This document shows positions 30,193-40,296 of a stretch of 64,000 bases of DNA, piece after piece (positions within the stretch are counted from its first letter, which is position 1; each line of letters opens with the position of its first letter). Under the pieces are notes generated by a model. That model saw nothing but the letters and a program-made list of their open reading frames with translations, did not search any database and had not been told where the DNA came from. Made by a program: the position numbers and the translations under genes. This DNA is from Gracilariopsis chorda (taxonomy: Eukaryota > Rhodophyta > Florideophyceae > Gracilariales > Gracilariaceae), in contig NBIV01000097.1 in NCBI GenBank assembly GCA_003194525.1, positions 62,001 to 126,000 of the forward strand. The letters run 5' to 3'.

Positions 30193-30484
30193 TGAAACTG
30201 AGCATGCTATTCAAAAACTTCTGCAGATTGATTCAAAGGCTTACACACATATTTCTCGCAATAAGACATGAATGAACCATAGGTCATGAGACAAAACAAC
30301 GACTAACGCTCTCTGAAAATGGCAGCAGCAGCTTCGATCTTGGGAAACATCTCCGTTGAAGGGTTGTAAGCTAGCTAGGAGGCCGAACGAATACTTTGTG
30401 CTTGAATGTTGACTAGACTCTGCAGAGTCGCCTACGCGCCCTGTATGGGGACATCAGGTGCTCTCTAAAGTAAACCATAAATTA

Positions 30485-30568
30485 CATCCCGAACTCCGAA
30501 GCTAAGCCGCGTTGGGCCGGGCTAGTACTGACATGAGGGATCGGTCTGGAATCCCCGGTGTTGAATGT
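30485..30568 (+). rRNA. 5S rRNA gene, 3' part (nt 37-120), after LINE B
   Basis: Same 84-nt segment as at copy A, with the internal promoter intact, followed by T6 and a T/C-rich tract. The downstream ~250 bp spacer (to CCACATCTTC near 30815) is shared with copy C, apart from a later ~42-bp indel. Confidence 0.9.
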
Positions 30569-30815
30569 TTTTTCCTTTTTTTTCCTTTTTTTTCTTCCCA
30601 ACACACTTCCATACACCCACATCACTATCCAAGTCCTCACTTCCAATCCCCCTCCTTCATCATCCCTCCCTCACCCTCACCCTCACCCCATTCCCTCACA
30701 TCACCTATCAACCGTACCAAACCTACAACCCTAACCCTTTACCCACCGCCTTCCGCACCACTTCCACCCCTTCCTTTCTGCTTGTCCCCTTTCCATCAAC
30801 CACCGCCACATCTTC
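30569..30815 (+). repeat. Downstream spacer of 5S gene copy B
   Basis: C/T-rich spacer nearly identical to the reverse complement of about 34045-34293 next to copy C; copy A matches only its first ~55 bp. After CCACATCTTC, copy B has ~42 extra bases before a shared GAAGAARGATGCGATCA. Confidence 0.75.
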
Positions 30816-31681
30816 TTCTATCCCTTGGCGATGTCACAATATCTTTTTGCTGAGTGCGAAGAAGGATGCGATCAATAGTGTCGGATCCAAACCGACTACG
30901 CCATATGTCCGGTAAGAACTAATGGCGCTAGCAGCTGGTACACGTATATCATCCACCACAAATAGAAGCCAACTCTCTTATCCATTACCCATGGTAAGCT
31001 AAAGGGTTGACCCTGATAGTTTTCTACGAGATATCTACTTGACGGCTAATTTCCCGTTTTGGGCACTTCTCCCGCTGTGGTATGTTGTTTTCCTCCAGAA
31101 AGCATTAGAGAAAGCGATATGGATTGGCTATTGGGTTTGCTTAGGGGAAACCAGCATTGAAACAAGAACACGAATGGTAGTCCTCGAACACATTTGCAAT
31201 GAAATCTTATAAACCGCAGCCCATACAAATTGTAACAGTACGTTAAGGCCCGACTGCGGCATAGTCGCTCAAATGGCCTGTTCCCACCGTGCAGCAACCG
31301 TGGTACGCTCGTTCGCAACTACCCCGAACAGAACCAGATCAGCTTTTCATGTCTGCCGAAACACCAGACATCGTCAATTTCGTTTATGAGTCGTCTCACT
31401 TCCAAAGCTTCCTAGAAACGAAGATGGACAATGAAGAAGAGACATAATCCTTAATATAGAGAGCAACCAGAGCAACCAGTTAGAAACAAGAGAATGTGCT
31501 CCTCTTATGCTGATCGCAAGAACGAGGGAAAATAGTAAGGAATCATCTTGCACGTCCAGGTGCTTTCGCAGCGGCTTTCGCAATCAAATACAGATTTCCA
31601 CCAACGACTAAACCTTATCCTTGGTAAGGTTTTGCAGAGGTACAAAGTTTTTTAGAGATAACGCTCTACTCCTAAATCGTA
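30816..31681. other. Intergenic region, nothing convincing
   Basis: No supported genes; only short open frames without domain features. Confidence 0.5.
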
Positions 31682-32533
31682 TCAAGCTTTTGCCATACGG
31701 TAGCTTCGGCAGTAATATATTTCGAACCTGTTTGGTAGGTTTTCCGGTGCGTATTCACCAGGAAGTCCAAACCAGTCTGCAAAGACCTCGGAGTCAAGTT
31801 GCAGGTGTAGTCTCGTGTGCCAGTCTGTGTTCTTTTTGCGACGGACTTCCACATCATTTAGATACCATACTATATGTTCCTCGGTCCACAGAAGACCAAC
31901 CTTGATCTTTTCCTTGCTCAAGTCACGACCGACATCAACCTCAATTGGGGAAGCATCATCAATTTCTTTCTTCGGACCGCGGAATACGTGCGTGTTCATC
32001 ATGAACAAGTTTCTGAATTGCCGCCCATTGGTAGGAGGCTTGCTGCTTGTAGAGTATTCAAACACATCAATCTCAAAATCTTTCCTGCTTCCAAACCAAA
32101 AGGCGGAGCTAATGGCCGAATCCATAAGCTTGCAATATATCTCAAAGTAACCATACTTCCTTTTCTCTCGAGTGCGAATGAATCCCGTCGAGTATTTCCG
32201 AAACCCGAGTAGTTTTGGATCACGTTTCATCACTCGCAGAACCTCATCGGTGGGTTGCTCTTCTCGGCTTGCAACAAAAAGTGATCCGCGTTCTATGTAC
32301 ACATTCCTGTAACTAAACCAGCCGATGCCGCGGCCGGCCCAATGTGGATTGTATCGAATCCACCGACTCTTCCGACCCCACGCTCCACGAAATCTGTCAA
32401 ATTCATCGGACATATCCCAGTCCTTCTCCCATCGCATACCCTTCGAGGGTTTCACATATTGAGGAGGGGGAGCAAACGGCCCTGCCTCGTCAGGATCGTA
32501 GTTGAGCTTGGGAATGTTCATGCGAATAACCAT
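31682..32533 (-). CDS. GH16-family endo-glycanase, agarase/carrageenase type
   Basis: 283 residues. The family signature is clear: WEKDWDMSDEFDRFRG at the start of the jelly-roll, RNVYIERGSLFVASREE, YSTGFIRTREKRKYGYFEIYCKL, AFWFGSRKDFEIDVFEYS with the catalytic motif E154-x-D156-x-x-E159, a W-T-E-E-HIVWYLNDVEV strand, and a closing EVFADWFGLPG...RFEIYYCRSYRMA. The extra residue in EIDVFE is the beta-bulge form found in laminarinases, agarases, porphyranases and carrageenases, which hydrolyse or transglycosylate galactans or beta-glucans. No signal peptide is visible in MVIRMNIPKLNYDPD, so an upstream exon may be missing or the protein is intracellular or unconventionally exported. A role in remodelling the alga's own matrix is inference. 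Confidence 0.88.
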   Translation of the reverse strand: MVIRMNIPKLNYDPDEAGPFAPPPQYVKPSKGMRWEKDWDMSDEFDRFRGAWGRKSRWIRYNPHWAGRGIGWFSYRNVYIERGSLFVASREEQPTDEVLRVMKRDPKLLGFRKYSTGFIRTREKRKYGYFEIYCKLMDSAISSAFWFGSRKDFEIDVFEYSTSSKPPTNGRQFRNLFMMNTHVFRGPKKEIDDASPIEVDVGRDLSKEKIKVGLLWTEEHIVWYLNDVEVRRKKNTDWHTRLHLQLDSEVFADWFGLPGEYAPENLPNRFEIYYCRSYRMAKA

Positions 32534-33960
32534 AATGTAAGTGTTCGTGTTTGAGATTTCAGACCGAGTGGTGAGTAGAACAGGCTCAGAATGATGCGGG
32601 AGAATTGGATGAAGGGAGATGGCAGAAGACGGGTATATACGAATAGGCTGCGCAGTGAACGGTAGGAATCAGGAGAGCTATTATAGAATCCAGGGTATGG
32701 CACTGACTTCGTGAATGCATGATTCGGTAGGGCCAAAGTGAGATGGTGCTGGTCGTAGTCTGAGATTACTTGGAATTGAAGATGTGCTGGGCCGAACCAC
32801 TGCAGCAATTAGGTACATCGCTACCCATTTCCCTAGCGCAGTTTGGAAGCCATTCTAATGACTCCTTGGCTAGATGACGAAGACCTGAACCGGCACGTCC
32901 GTGGCGTGGTGTCGAAGGCCACAGACATGCATAGTGTGAAATGTGGCAGACCTATAACTTGCCTTTCAAGAAGGGTAGAAGTAGATGAAGTGGAAATGAC
33001 TTGGGCGGCCCAATTCCTGGTCCAGTCGTCAAGTAAAGCCGCAGTCGGTTCTGCGGTTGCTGAATGGCCCTTGGCTGCTTGTGCATGTCCAAACGGGTAT
33101 CACTTGGACAGTGAAAGAAGATCACATACCTTAAGAAGCGGGCATAGGCAGAAATAGTTTCGTGGCGGATATCAGATTGTAACAAAGGCGGCCAACAAGC
33201 GAAACAATAGGCTTTCCCACGCGATAAGAGGGAAAACGTTGTTATGGGGCGGTTATGGTCGATCATTCCCGGATTAGGCCAGTATTGTTGTAGGGACTCA
33301 CACAAGAGAAGTTCCTACTAATACCCAGGGCGCATTCCCTGGCTCCGCCCACTGTGGCAGGCGAAACTTGTTCTCCGTGGAGCCTTTTCCATGTTGGTGT
33401 GAGAGGTCTGCATCGCGCATTGAGCATCCTGCTGATGCAAATTAGAGGAAAGTGGAAGGTAACAAAACCTAGCAATGGCCTGGAAGCCAGCCTTCGAAGC
33501 AGTAACCAGATCACAGACCTAGTTCATTGAAGACGAATGTGACTTACCAGTTGACGAGATTATTAGAAAATGGCCTGTGAATGTGTTGGTGTACCTGGTG
33601 AGAGAACTTTTCTTTGAAAAGAAACGACCTGCGCTATGTAGGAATTAGACATAGGCACCCGTAAAGAGAGTGAGAGACAGAGAAGACGAAACAGAGCTTC
33701 GTGTTCCAGCAACAAGCGAGTAGCAAATGGAACAAAGTAGAATTCTGTTCACTGCATAAGGCGCAGTCGATATTGGAAGGAAAGAGCGCGTAGTAAAGAG
33801 CACGAGGAGGAGATGAACTTAGTGGGTGTAAGAAAGTTGTCGTATAGGGTGACAAAGCTTGATCATATGGTGTAAGAATGTGCGTTTGTGTGTGCTGGTT
33901 TTGCCAGGTTTCTGAGTGTAGATGAGCATTGCGCAGTTAAAGAGAACGACCTTCATCACG
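32534..33960. other. Intergenic region, nothing convincing
   Basis: Several short open frames, none supported. I found no signal-peptide exon for the GH16 gene with a clean splice donor. Confidence 0.5.
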
Positions 33961-34044
33961 AGGAGTAGCACCCATATCTGAAGCGCAATTCTCAAACTTG
34001 GCCACGAAGAGCAAATGTTGAGAATTCTGTGCAGGTGATCGCAT

Positions 34045-34293
34045 CTTTCTTCGAAGATGTGGCGGTGGTTGATGGAAAGGGGACAAGCAGAAAGGAAGGG
34101 GTGGAAGTGGTGCGGAAGGCGGTGGGTAAAGGGTTAGGGTTGTAGGTTTGGTACGGTTGATAGGTGATGTGAGGGAATGGGGTGAGGGTGAGGGAGGGAT
34201 GATGAAGGAGGGGGATTGGAACTGAGGACTTGGATAGTGATGTGGGTGTATGGAAGTGTGTTGGGAAGAAAAAAAAGGAAAAAAAAGGAAAAA
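34045..34293 (-). repeat. Downstream spacer of the 5S half at copy C
   Basis: Reverse complement matches the spacer after copy B (T/C tract, CACACTTCCATACACCC, ending CCACATCTTC), with a short deletion in the CACCCT-type repeats. Confidence 0.75.
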
Positions 34294-34377
34294 ACATTCA
34301 ACACCGGGGATTCCAGACCGATCCCTCATGTCAGTACTAGCCCGGCCCAACGCGGCTTAGCTTCGGAGTTCGGGATG
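34294..34377 (-). rRNA. 5S rRNA gene, 3' part (nt 37-120), after LINE C
   Basis: The same 84-nt segment as at copies A and B, including one copy of CATCCCGAACTCC (34365-34377), so the LINE 3' junction is at the same nucleotide. The matching 5S 5' part is missing at the other end. Confidence 0.9.
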
Positions 34378-37300
34378 TAATTTATGGTTTACTTTAGAGA
34401 GCACCTGATGTCCCCATACAGGGCGCGTAGGCGACTCTGCAGAGTCTAGTCAACATTCAAGCACAAAGTATTCGTTCGGCCTCCTAGCTAGCTTACAACC
34501 CTTCAACGGAGATGTTTCCCAAGGTCGAAGCTGCTGCTGCCATTTTCAAAGAGCGTTAGTCGTTGTTTTGTCTCATGACCTATGGTTCATTCATGTCTTA
34601 TTGCGAGAAATATGTGTGTAAGCCTTTGAATCAATCTGCAGAAGTTTTTGAATAGCATGCTCAGTTTCATCACGATCTTTCAACGACCAACTTCTCTTTT
34701 GCATGTTTTCTCGAAGCATCCAATATGCTGATTGATAGTCTCCGTTTTTTCGCAAAGTAACATGATCTCTGCTTCTGGTGTACCTATTTTGGACGAGAAA
34801 CTGGTTGAAATACCACCGCAGTCCGCTGTTGCGCAGTACGCAACATTTTAGATGGAGAATTGGTGGCAAGTACTTTCCTATTAAAGTAGGAATAAAACGG
34901 GCTGCTGTTATGCACAGCCTATCCCACAAATCGTACAGAGCTTTCTTTGAGGTTGGTGGAGGTAGATCGAACTTTGTCTTGTGAATAATGAAGGCCTTAA
35001 AATCATCCCGTGCTAAGTCTCTCTTGTCGTGGTCTATATGAAGTAGTCCAATATTCTGTTGAAATTTTCGGTGTAAGTTTCCAAGAAATAAAAAGATTCT
35101 GTATTGAAATGGAGGAAACTTTATCAATTTCCTTGTTCGGGGCACATGACGTTCTGGAACTGATCCAATAGCTAATTTGATAATGGCTTTTTGAAGACGG
35201 TCATAACTTTTCGAAGATGGTTCTGATGGAGGCGTGATATGTATGGCATACTCTGCAATGGGCATCACCAGGAGTTTGGAAAGTTGGATAATGCGAAGTG
35301 CACCAAGTTTCCGGTTGTTGAGGCCAAAACTTTGTAAGTCTTTTACACGTAGATGTGCAGCCTCACATCGCTTGATTGGTTTCTTGCAAGATATGCCATC
35401 AATGGAGAGAGTAACACCCAGATATTCGACGTCGTCGACATTTTTGAGATCACTGTTCGCAAGCGTGAATGTTTTCGGAGTGTCTAATCGCGGTTGTAAT
35501 ATGTAGCATTTTGATATACCCCACTGCATATTACTTTCAACACTCCACGCTGAAGATAGATTGAGTACGGATTGGAGACACTGTGCTGTGCGAGTTTGCA
35601 GTTTTACATCGTCGGCAAACATGATCAGACCATAGTTTCGGTTTCGATAATGTTTCGTGTGTGGTAAGATTTGTTCTGCGTACTTATCCATGTACATGTT
35701 AAACAGGGTTGTGCTCGGCGGATCTCCTTGAGGAACTCCAATTCTGACTACATTGTCGTCTCTTCCCTCTTTTGAGGTATTGTCTCTTGCAGTGCGAAGA
35801 ATTGTTGGCTGTAACAGATATGCAATCATATTGGCAATGTGTTTTGGAAGTTTCTGCTCCACAATTTGCATGAGCTTGTCTCTTGGAACAGTGTCATAAG
35901 CCTTTTTCAGATCGAGAACTGCCGTAAATGGCATGCCCAGTTCTAGCATTCTGGTGCTGCGGATAATAACGTGTTCAACTCCCACATTTTGTCTAAAACC
36001 CAGCTGCGCAGGATGAAATGAGTATCTACTGCGAATGGATTTGTCAATTGCCTTGTCAATTAGCTTCCGAAGTTGTGATATGACTGTGATCGGGCGGTAG
36101 TTCTTCGGATTGCTTCTATCTCCCTTTTTGTGAATTGGCACTAGTCGTGCTGATCGCCAACTGAGTGGCATATACTGAATTGTACCACACTTTGCCCATA
36201 TTTCTGTGAGTAGTTTGCCAAACATTTCTGGCTCGGTTTTCAATGCTTCAACAAATACTCCGTCAGGGCCACAACTTTTCCCATTTGGAGCTTCTTTGAT
36301 CGAGGTGACAACAAGGTCCTGAAACTCCTTATCGACTTTGAAAGGATGCATTGTTTGTACATAACCTTTTCCTTGTGGGGTAGCAATATACGCGGAAAAC
36401 TGTTGCAGGTCGAGTGGTTCGCCTTGGTGCAATGTTGAAGACTTTTTGCGTTTCTGCTCTCTGGTTAGGTGGGAGAGTTTGCGGGAAGCATCCGTCACAG
36501 AGCTCTCTGCGAGCTGTTGGAAGGTATTATGCATTCTAATCTCGCGCATTTGCTTTGCTTCTCGTTTCACCCTTCGGTCAAGTTTCTTATATGCATTCCA
36601 GTCCTCGCTTTTCTTTGTATGTTTGGCACGGCGGTATGCTTTCGATCTTTGTTTGGACAGTTCATGTATACGTTTTGACCACCCAATACGTGGCTTTCCC
36701 GGCTTCCATTGTATATGACGTTGCCAAGGTAGTAGTAACGTATGTTCAATATTAGTGAGAAGTGTATCCAACTCAACTTCGGATTGCCAGGCTCTAATTT
36801 TTGTTGTTGTCATGGGAATGGTTTTTCTGTATAGTTGCACTGCCTTGTGAAGGAGATTTGGTTTCAGTCTGCGGTGATGGGAGACTGTTTTGCATGCCAT
36901 GCGCTCTTGCAGTGTCCAGGTTGTGTTTGTCTTGGCATAGACAGGATAAAGATCACTACACCCATCCCATGGTCCAGAATTTATCATCGCTCTATGGAGA
37001 TGAATCCCCTGAGTGATGAAGAAGTCAATAGTTGAGCTATGATTTCCCGTGCTAGGTGCTGGGTGGTGTGTGTCTTCTTTAGGGGTATTGCTGGTCCATT
37101 TACTTTGTACCGCATGCTTTTGTAAGTATTGACCACGTCTGTTCTCACGTTTGTCCCAGTCTTTGTGCCTGGCGTTGAAATCCCCCATTATTATGAATGG
37201 TGAGCAAATCAGGTCTTCAATCTCTTTGAAACACTGTTCGGTTTGTTTGGCTGTTGCTGCTGGAGACAAGCAAAAGCCTGCAATTGAAATTCCCTGGGAT

Positions 37301-37730
37301 TTGATGGCAATGTATTGATAAATAGTTGTGGTGCACTTCTTGAGCACTTGATATCTAAGAAGCGGGTGAATGGATAGAGCAACCCCCCCGTATCCTTTTC
37401 CATTTGGGCATCGAGGCTCTAGAACTACATGCTCAGTTATAAAGTAGTCAACATCGTCCTCAGGCTTGAGCCAGGTCTCCGTTATTGCCGCTACTGCAAT
37501 GCCTGAGCGTTGAATCCATTCAGCGACCAATTGCTCATTCGATTTTAAGCCACGAATGTTGTACGTCCCAACCGAGAAGTTTCGTTGTGGAGCCATTTCT
37601 ACGATGAGAATGGAGGCTGGTTGGCTTTTGGACTGCGATCTGTCATTTCTGTGTCCGTGTCTTGTTTACTGCAGTTTGCATCTTCTGGGTGCAATACATG
37701 TTTGTGTTCATCAGTTTGTCCAGGCTTCGG
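34378..37730 (-). mobile_element. 5'-truncated 5S-targeted LINE, copy C
   Basis: About 3.35 kb, colinear with 11617-14970 of copy A: the last ~132 nt of ORF1, all of ORF2 and the 3' region. More diverged than A and B are from each other, so it is older. Its 5' end is joined directly to the T/C tail of a complete 5S gene, with a CC overlap at the joint. Confidence 0.9.
34591..37596 (-). CDS. LINE C ORF2, full frame but endonuclease His lost
   Basis: 1001 residues with an uninterrupted frame. Reverse transcriptase motifs are intact (AYDTVPR, VPQGDPPSTTLF, FADD). In the endonuclease, the SDH motif reads SDL (CAT to CTT; equivalent of His216), which should abolish catalysis in this domain. The A tract near the 3' end is six long here, giving a C-terminus about 26 residues longer than in A and B (NGDYQSAYWMLRENMQKRSWSLKDRD...). 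No ORF1 and no promoter of its own, so the copy is probably inactive. Confidence 0.88.
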   Translation of the reverse strand: MAPQRNFSVGTYNIRGLKSNEQLVAEWIQRSGIAVAAITETWLKPEDDVDYFITEHVVLEPRCPNGKGYGGVALSIHPLLRYQVLKKCTTTIYQYIAIKSQGISIAGFCLSPAATAKQTEQCFKEIEDLICSPFIIMGDFNARHKDWDKRENRRGQYLQKHAVQSKWTSNTPKEDTHHPAPSTGNHSSTIDFFITQGIHLHRAMINSGPWDGCSDLYPVYAKTNTTWTLQERMACKTVSHHRRLKPNLLHKAVQLYRKTIPMTTTKIRAWQSEVELDTLLTNIEHTLLLPWQRHIQWKPGKPRIGWSKRIHELSKQRSKAYRRAKHTKKSEDWNAYKKLDRRVKREAKQMREIRMHNTFQQLAESSVTDASRKLSHLTREQKRKKSSTLHQGEPLDLQQFSAYIATPQGKGYVQTMHPFKVDKEFQDLVVTSIKEAPNGKSCGPDGVFVEALKTEPEMFGKLLTEIWAKCGTIQYMPLSWRSARLVPIHKKGDRSNPKNYRPITVISQLRKLIDKAIDKSIRSRYSFHPAQLGFRQNVGVEHVIIRSTRMLELGMPFTAVLDLKKAYDTVPRDKLMQIVEQKLPKHIANMIAYLLQPTILRTARDNTSKEGRDDNVVRIGVPQGDPPSTTLFNMYMDKYAEQILPHTKHYRNRNYGLIMFADDVKLQTRTAQCLQSVLNLSSAWSVESNMQWGISKCYILQPRLDTPKTFTLANSDLKNVDDVEYLGVTLSIDGISCKKPIKRCEAAHLRVKDLQSFGLNNRKLGALRIIQLSKLLVMPIAEYAIHITPPSEPSSKSYDRLQKAIIKLAIGSVPERHVPRTRKLIKFPPFQYRIFLFLGNLHRKFQQNIGLLHIDHDKRDLARDDFKAFIIHKTKFDLPPPTSKKALYDLWDRLCITAARFIPTLIGKYLPPILHLKCCVLRNSGLRWYFNQFLVQNRYTRSRDHVTLRKNGDYQSAYWMLRENMQKRSWSLKDRDETEHAIQKLLQIDSKAYTHISRNKT

Positions 37731-37759
37731 GAAGAAAAAAAAGGAAAAAAAAGGAAAAA
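37731..37759 (-). terminator. Pol III terminator and T/C tract after 5S
   Basis: Reads T6-CC-T8-CC-T8-CTTCCC after the 5S gene in transcription direction. The same tract (T7-8 blocks) follows all three 5S 3' halves, so it is part of the conserved 5S unit. Confidence 0.85.
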
Positions 37760-37879
37760 ACATTCAACACCGGGGATTCCAGACCGATCCCTCATGTCAG
37801 TACTAGCTCGGCCCAACGCGGCTTAGCTTCGGAGTTCGGGATGGGATCCGGCGTTTGGCGACGTGGTATGGTTGAATGT
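37760..37879 (-). rRNA. Intact 5S rRNA gene, 120 nt
   Basis: Complete: helix I strands ACATTCAAC and GTTGAATGT pair perfectly; loop A region CCATCCCGAACTCCGAAG; box A AAGCTAAGCCGCGTTGGGC; intermediate element GAGCTAGTACT; box C GATCGGTCTGGAATCCCCGG; followed by T6, the Pol III terminator. It is the only uninterrupted 5S gene in the window. It has GAGCTAG where the three half-genes have GGGCTAG. Confidence 0.95.
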
Positions 37880-38316
37880 GATACTCACTCCACCCCCTGT
37901 TCCTACTTAAACTCTGTACTCTTCACCACATCCATATGAACACCCAGCTTGGCCACAGCTTTCCTAAAAGCTTAAACCCTGTGCCACGCACCTTCAAAAC
38001 GGCCGAAACTTATCCATCCTCCACTCTCTACCTACCTACCCGTGTACCCACACAGTTTCGTATTCGTCACCCTTGTCCCGATGGCACTTTACCGAATCGT
38101 CAGTTCCCGCATTCACTCACCCTGCGCGGAGCATACACTCTGGCCGATGAAACCCTGCTGCCCGTGAATTCGCCAAGCGCTTCAGCGCATAAACGATGTA
38201 AACGGTACCTACCGTCGTCTGAACCTATCACAACACACCTTTTACCAAACCGTTCCTTCTCAAGCTCAACAAGCATACCCATACCGCACTGACCATATTC
38301 GAGCCTCTTATGAAAG
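37880..38316 (-). repeat. Upstream spacer of the intact 5S gene
   Basis: Nearly identical over ~435 bp to the spacer before copy A (8803-9237), inverted. It may hold upstream Pol III elements. Confidence 0.8.
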
Positions 38317-38979
38317 TCCTACATCAGTTGTATCAATTACCCCGTGTGCCAAGCGCAGCTCATCACATCTCCTCCGCATACAATGCTGCCTTAATCAATT
38401 CAGGACGGTTAGCATGTAACCAAACCCCGTACGCCATTCGTCAAGACATGTGATTCTCCACATGTGTTGGCATGGATTCTGGAAGAATTACATTTTCCAT
38501 TCCGGCTCACAGGATGTTTCTTCACAAACCGAATGATATGTTTCTGCTGTACAACTAGAGTCGATGTGGCAAATACGTTTTACTTAATTGTATGCTCGCA
38601 ACGCACGACCGTATTCCTAGAAAGTTACGTATGGGAAGGCTCGTTCTCGTTTCTGTTCCTGATGAACAAGTTTCCAGCACGAAATATATCAGCTTGCCCT
38701 TGCCCAAGAGTGCAACCATTAACGGTGTAGTTATACGTACAACCACATGTGACCAACCATGACGGTCGCCTAAGCAATGGATCAAGCGCACTACTGAACA
38801 CGTGATTGGATTGCAATCTAAAGCTCCCATCACAACCGAACAAAAACAAAGTACCGGCCGTGTTTCGCTCATCTCAGTGCACCTTGTACAGTCCAACTTT
38901 CTGGAAGAGTATTGCAATGTGCAACTAAACACGCTACCGCACATTCCAAGCATTGCTAACTCGAATGTGCAATGTAGCT
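38317..38979. other. Intergenic region, nothing convincing
   Basis: No supported features between the 5S spacer and the next gene. Confidence 0.5.
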
Positions 38980-40296
38980 CTAGATATCTATTGGGGTTGT
39001 AGTAGGAGGGACATATCCATACGGTTCCAGATGAATCGGAGCCAGTTGGCTAAGTGGGTTGCTGCTGTCGAGGGGGCACGATTCTTCGTTACAATAGCCG
39101 CAACATTCTGAGGTGGATGTAATCCCAACCGATTGATACAGCGCTGGATCCAAGCAAATATCTGCACAGCATTCACTCATGCTTGTCGCGGGAGTTGATG
39201 GATAGGCAAAGTAAGCTTCGGCACAAGTGTATACTGAGCGGTATGCGGGATGTAAAGAGATCCCATGCGTCGAGCTCGTTTCGGAAGCTTCAGGAGAGGG
39301 AAGCGGGATTGAAAGCGAATCCGTGATTTCACTCAATATTTCCGTTGCGAAGATCTTGTCGGATATGTGAACTTTCTTCATCACAGAACCGTCGTAGAAA
39401 ATATGTTCTAGTCTGCCCCAGCTATGGAAGCTGGAAAGAATTCGAATGTCATCCGAAAGTAGTTCTTGAACCAGAGAAACAGGAATTTGTGGAACTTCGG
39501 ACAAGTCTTTCGAGGCTGTGTAGATTCGGAAAGCTTCATTGTAAAAGGAAAGATACACAAGGCTTACTTTTAGCTGCTCGTTTTGAAGCCGCTCGCAGCG
39601 AATGCCATTGAAAACGAATGCAACTGCGTGGTGAAGAATGGATAGAGAGTAGTTGTCGGGCACCCCTAGCATATGGGCCCTGATAACAGTAGCGACAACG
39701 TCTGCAATGAAGTAGTTCGAAGTTACCAGCTTATTTTCCGGAATAGACTGTTTGAAAGCCAAAAAACGTTCACAAACAGTTTGAGACTCAGGGTCGTATA
39801 AAATCTTCAGTCCAGGAGGTAAAACGCTTCGAACAAGATCAACAATAGAACTAGGAGGGTTTTCCAGTGCCTCCAAAGTGAAGTCCCAAACGCCATCCAC
39901 AAGTGACTGCTCGTCGTGCGTAAGACTCATAAGCTGAGAATCAGAAACCATGCTCGGAGGAAGGTAGAACAGTTCTGGGTCCACTTCATGCAGCTTATCA
40001 ATTTCGCCGTACACTAGAGACGCATTCTCGAAAGCTTTGAAGTTGTCTAGTTCTGAATTCGTGAGGCAAACTGGCCCCAGCGCCTTTTCATATGGGTAAA
40101 GCCCCGCAACGTAATGATCTAAGCTGGTGATGTATGAGGAGAAGAATGGCATGAGGAATGTGGTTGGAGCTCCCCGTCGCTGCAAGTTAATGAATTTAAG
40201 AAAGTGATCGTGGACTACTGCCGTCACAGTCGTGCATGGAAGTGGCGAGGAATGGATTAGGGATAAAAGAGCGAACGCCAAGAACCAGAAACGCAT
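38980..40296 (-). CDS. Secreted protein with Cys-rich C-terminus, unknown
   Basis: About 438 residues from the ATG at 40296, which opens a clear signal peptide (MRFWFLAFALLSLIHSSPLP); the frame upstream reaches only a TTG. The central ~300 residues are mixed alpha-helical-looking sequence without a motif I recognise. The last ~90 residues are Cys-rich with two SECC motifs (MSECCADIC and TSECCGYCNEESC), suggesting a disulfide-bonded module. No membrane anchor is visible. It lies upstream of the Kunitz gene's 3' end, both on the minus strand. Function unknown. Confidence 0.78.
   Translation of the reverse strand: MRFWFLAFALLSLIHSSPLPCTTVTAVVHDHFLKFINLQRRGAPTTFLMPFFSSYITSLDHYVAGLYPYEKALGPVCLTNSELDNFKAFENASLVYGEIDKLHEVDPELFYLPPSMVSDSQLMSLTHDEQSLVDGVWDFTLEALENPPSSIVDLVRSVLPPGLKILYDPESQTVCERFLAFKQSIPENKLVTSNYFIADVVATVIRAHMLGVPDNYSLSILHHAVAFVFNGIRCERLQNEQLKVSLVYLSFYNEAFRIYTASKDLSEVPQIPVSLVQELLSDDIRILSSFHSWGRLEHIFYDGSVMKKVHISDKIFATEILSEITDSLSIPLPSPEASETSSTHGISLHPAYRSVYTCAEAYFAYPSTPATSMSECCADICLDPALYQSVGITSTSECCGYCNEESCPLDSSNPLSQLAPIHLEPYGYVPPTTTPIDI

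Larger units (their letters stand above)
24801..30484 (+). mobile_element. Complete 5S-targeted LINE, copy B
   Basis: 5684 bp, the same length as copy A, with no indels seen between them and only a few substitutions (two amino-acid changes in ORF2, at least one silent change in ORF1). Flanked by the same 13-bp duplication (24788-24800 and 30485-30497). Insertion is at the identical 5S nucleotide. Confidence 0.92.

Noticed and set aside
30690-30750. Telomere-like ACCCTAACCC words in the 5S downstream spacer
   Set aside because: A single irregular occurrence in C/T-rich spacer, repeated only because the spacer itself is repeated.
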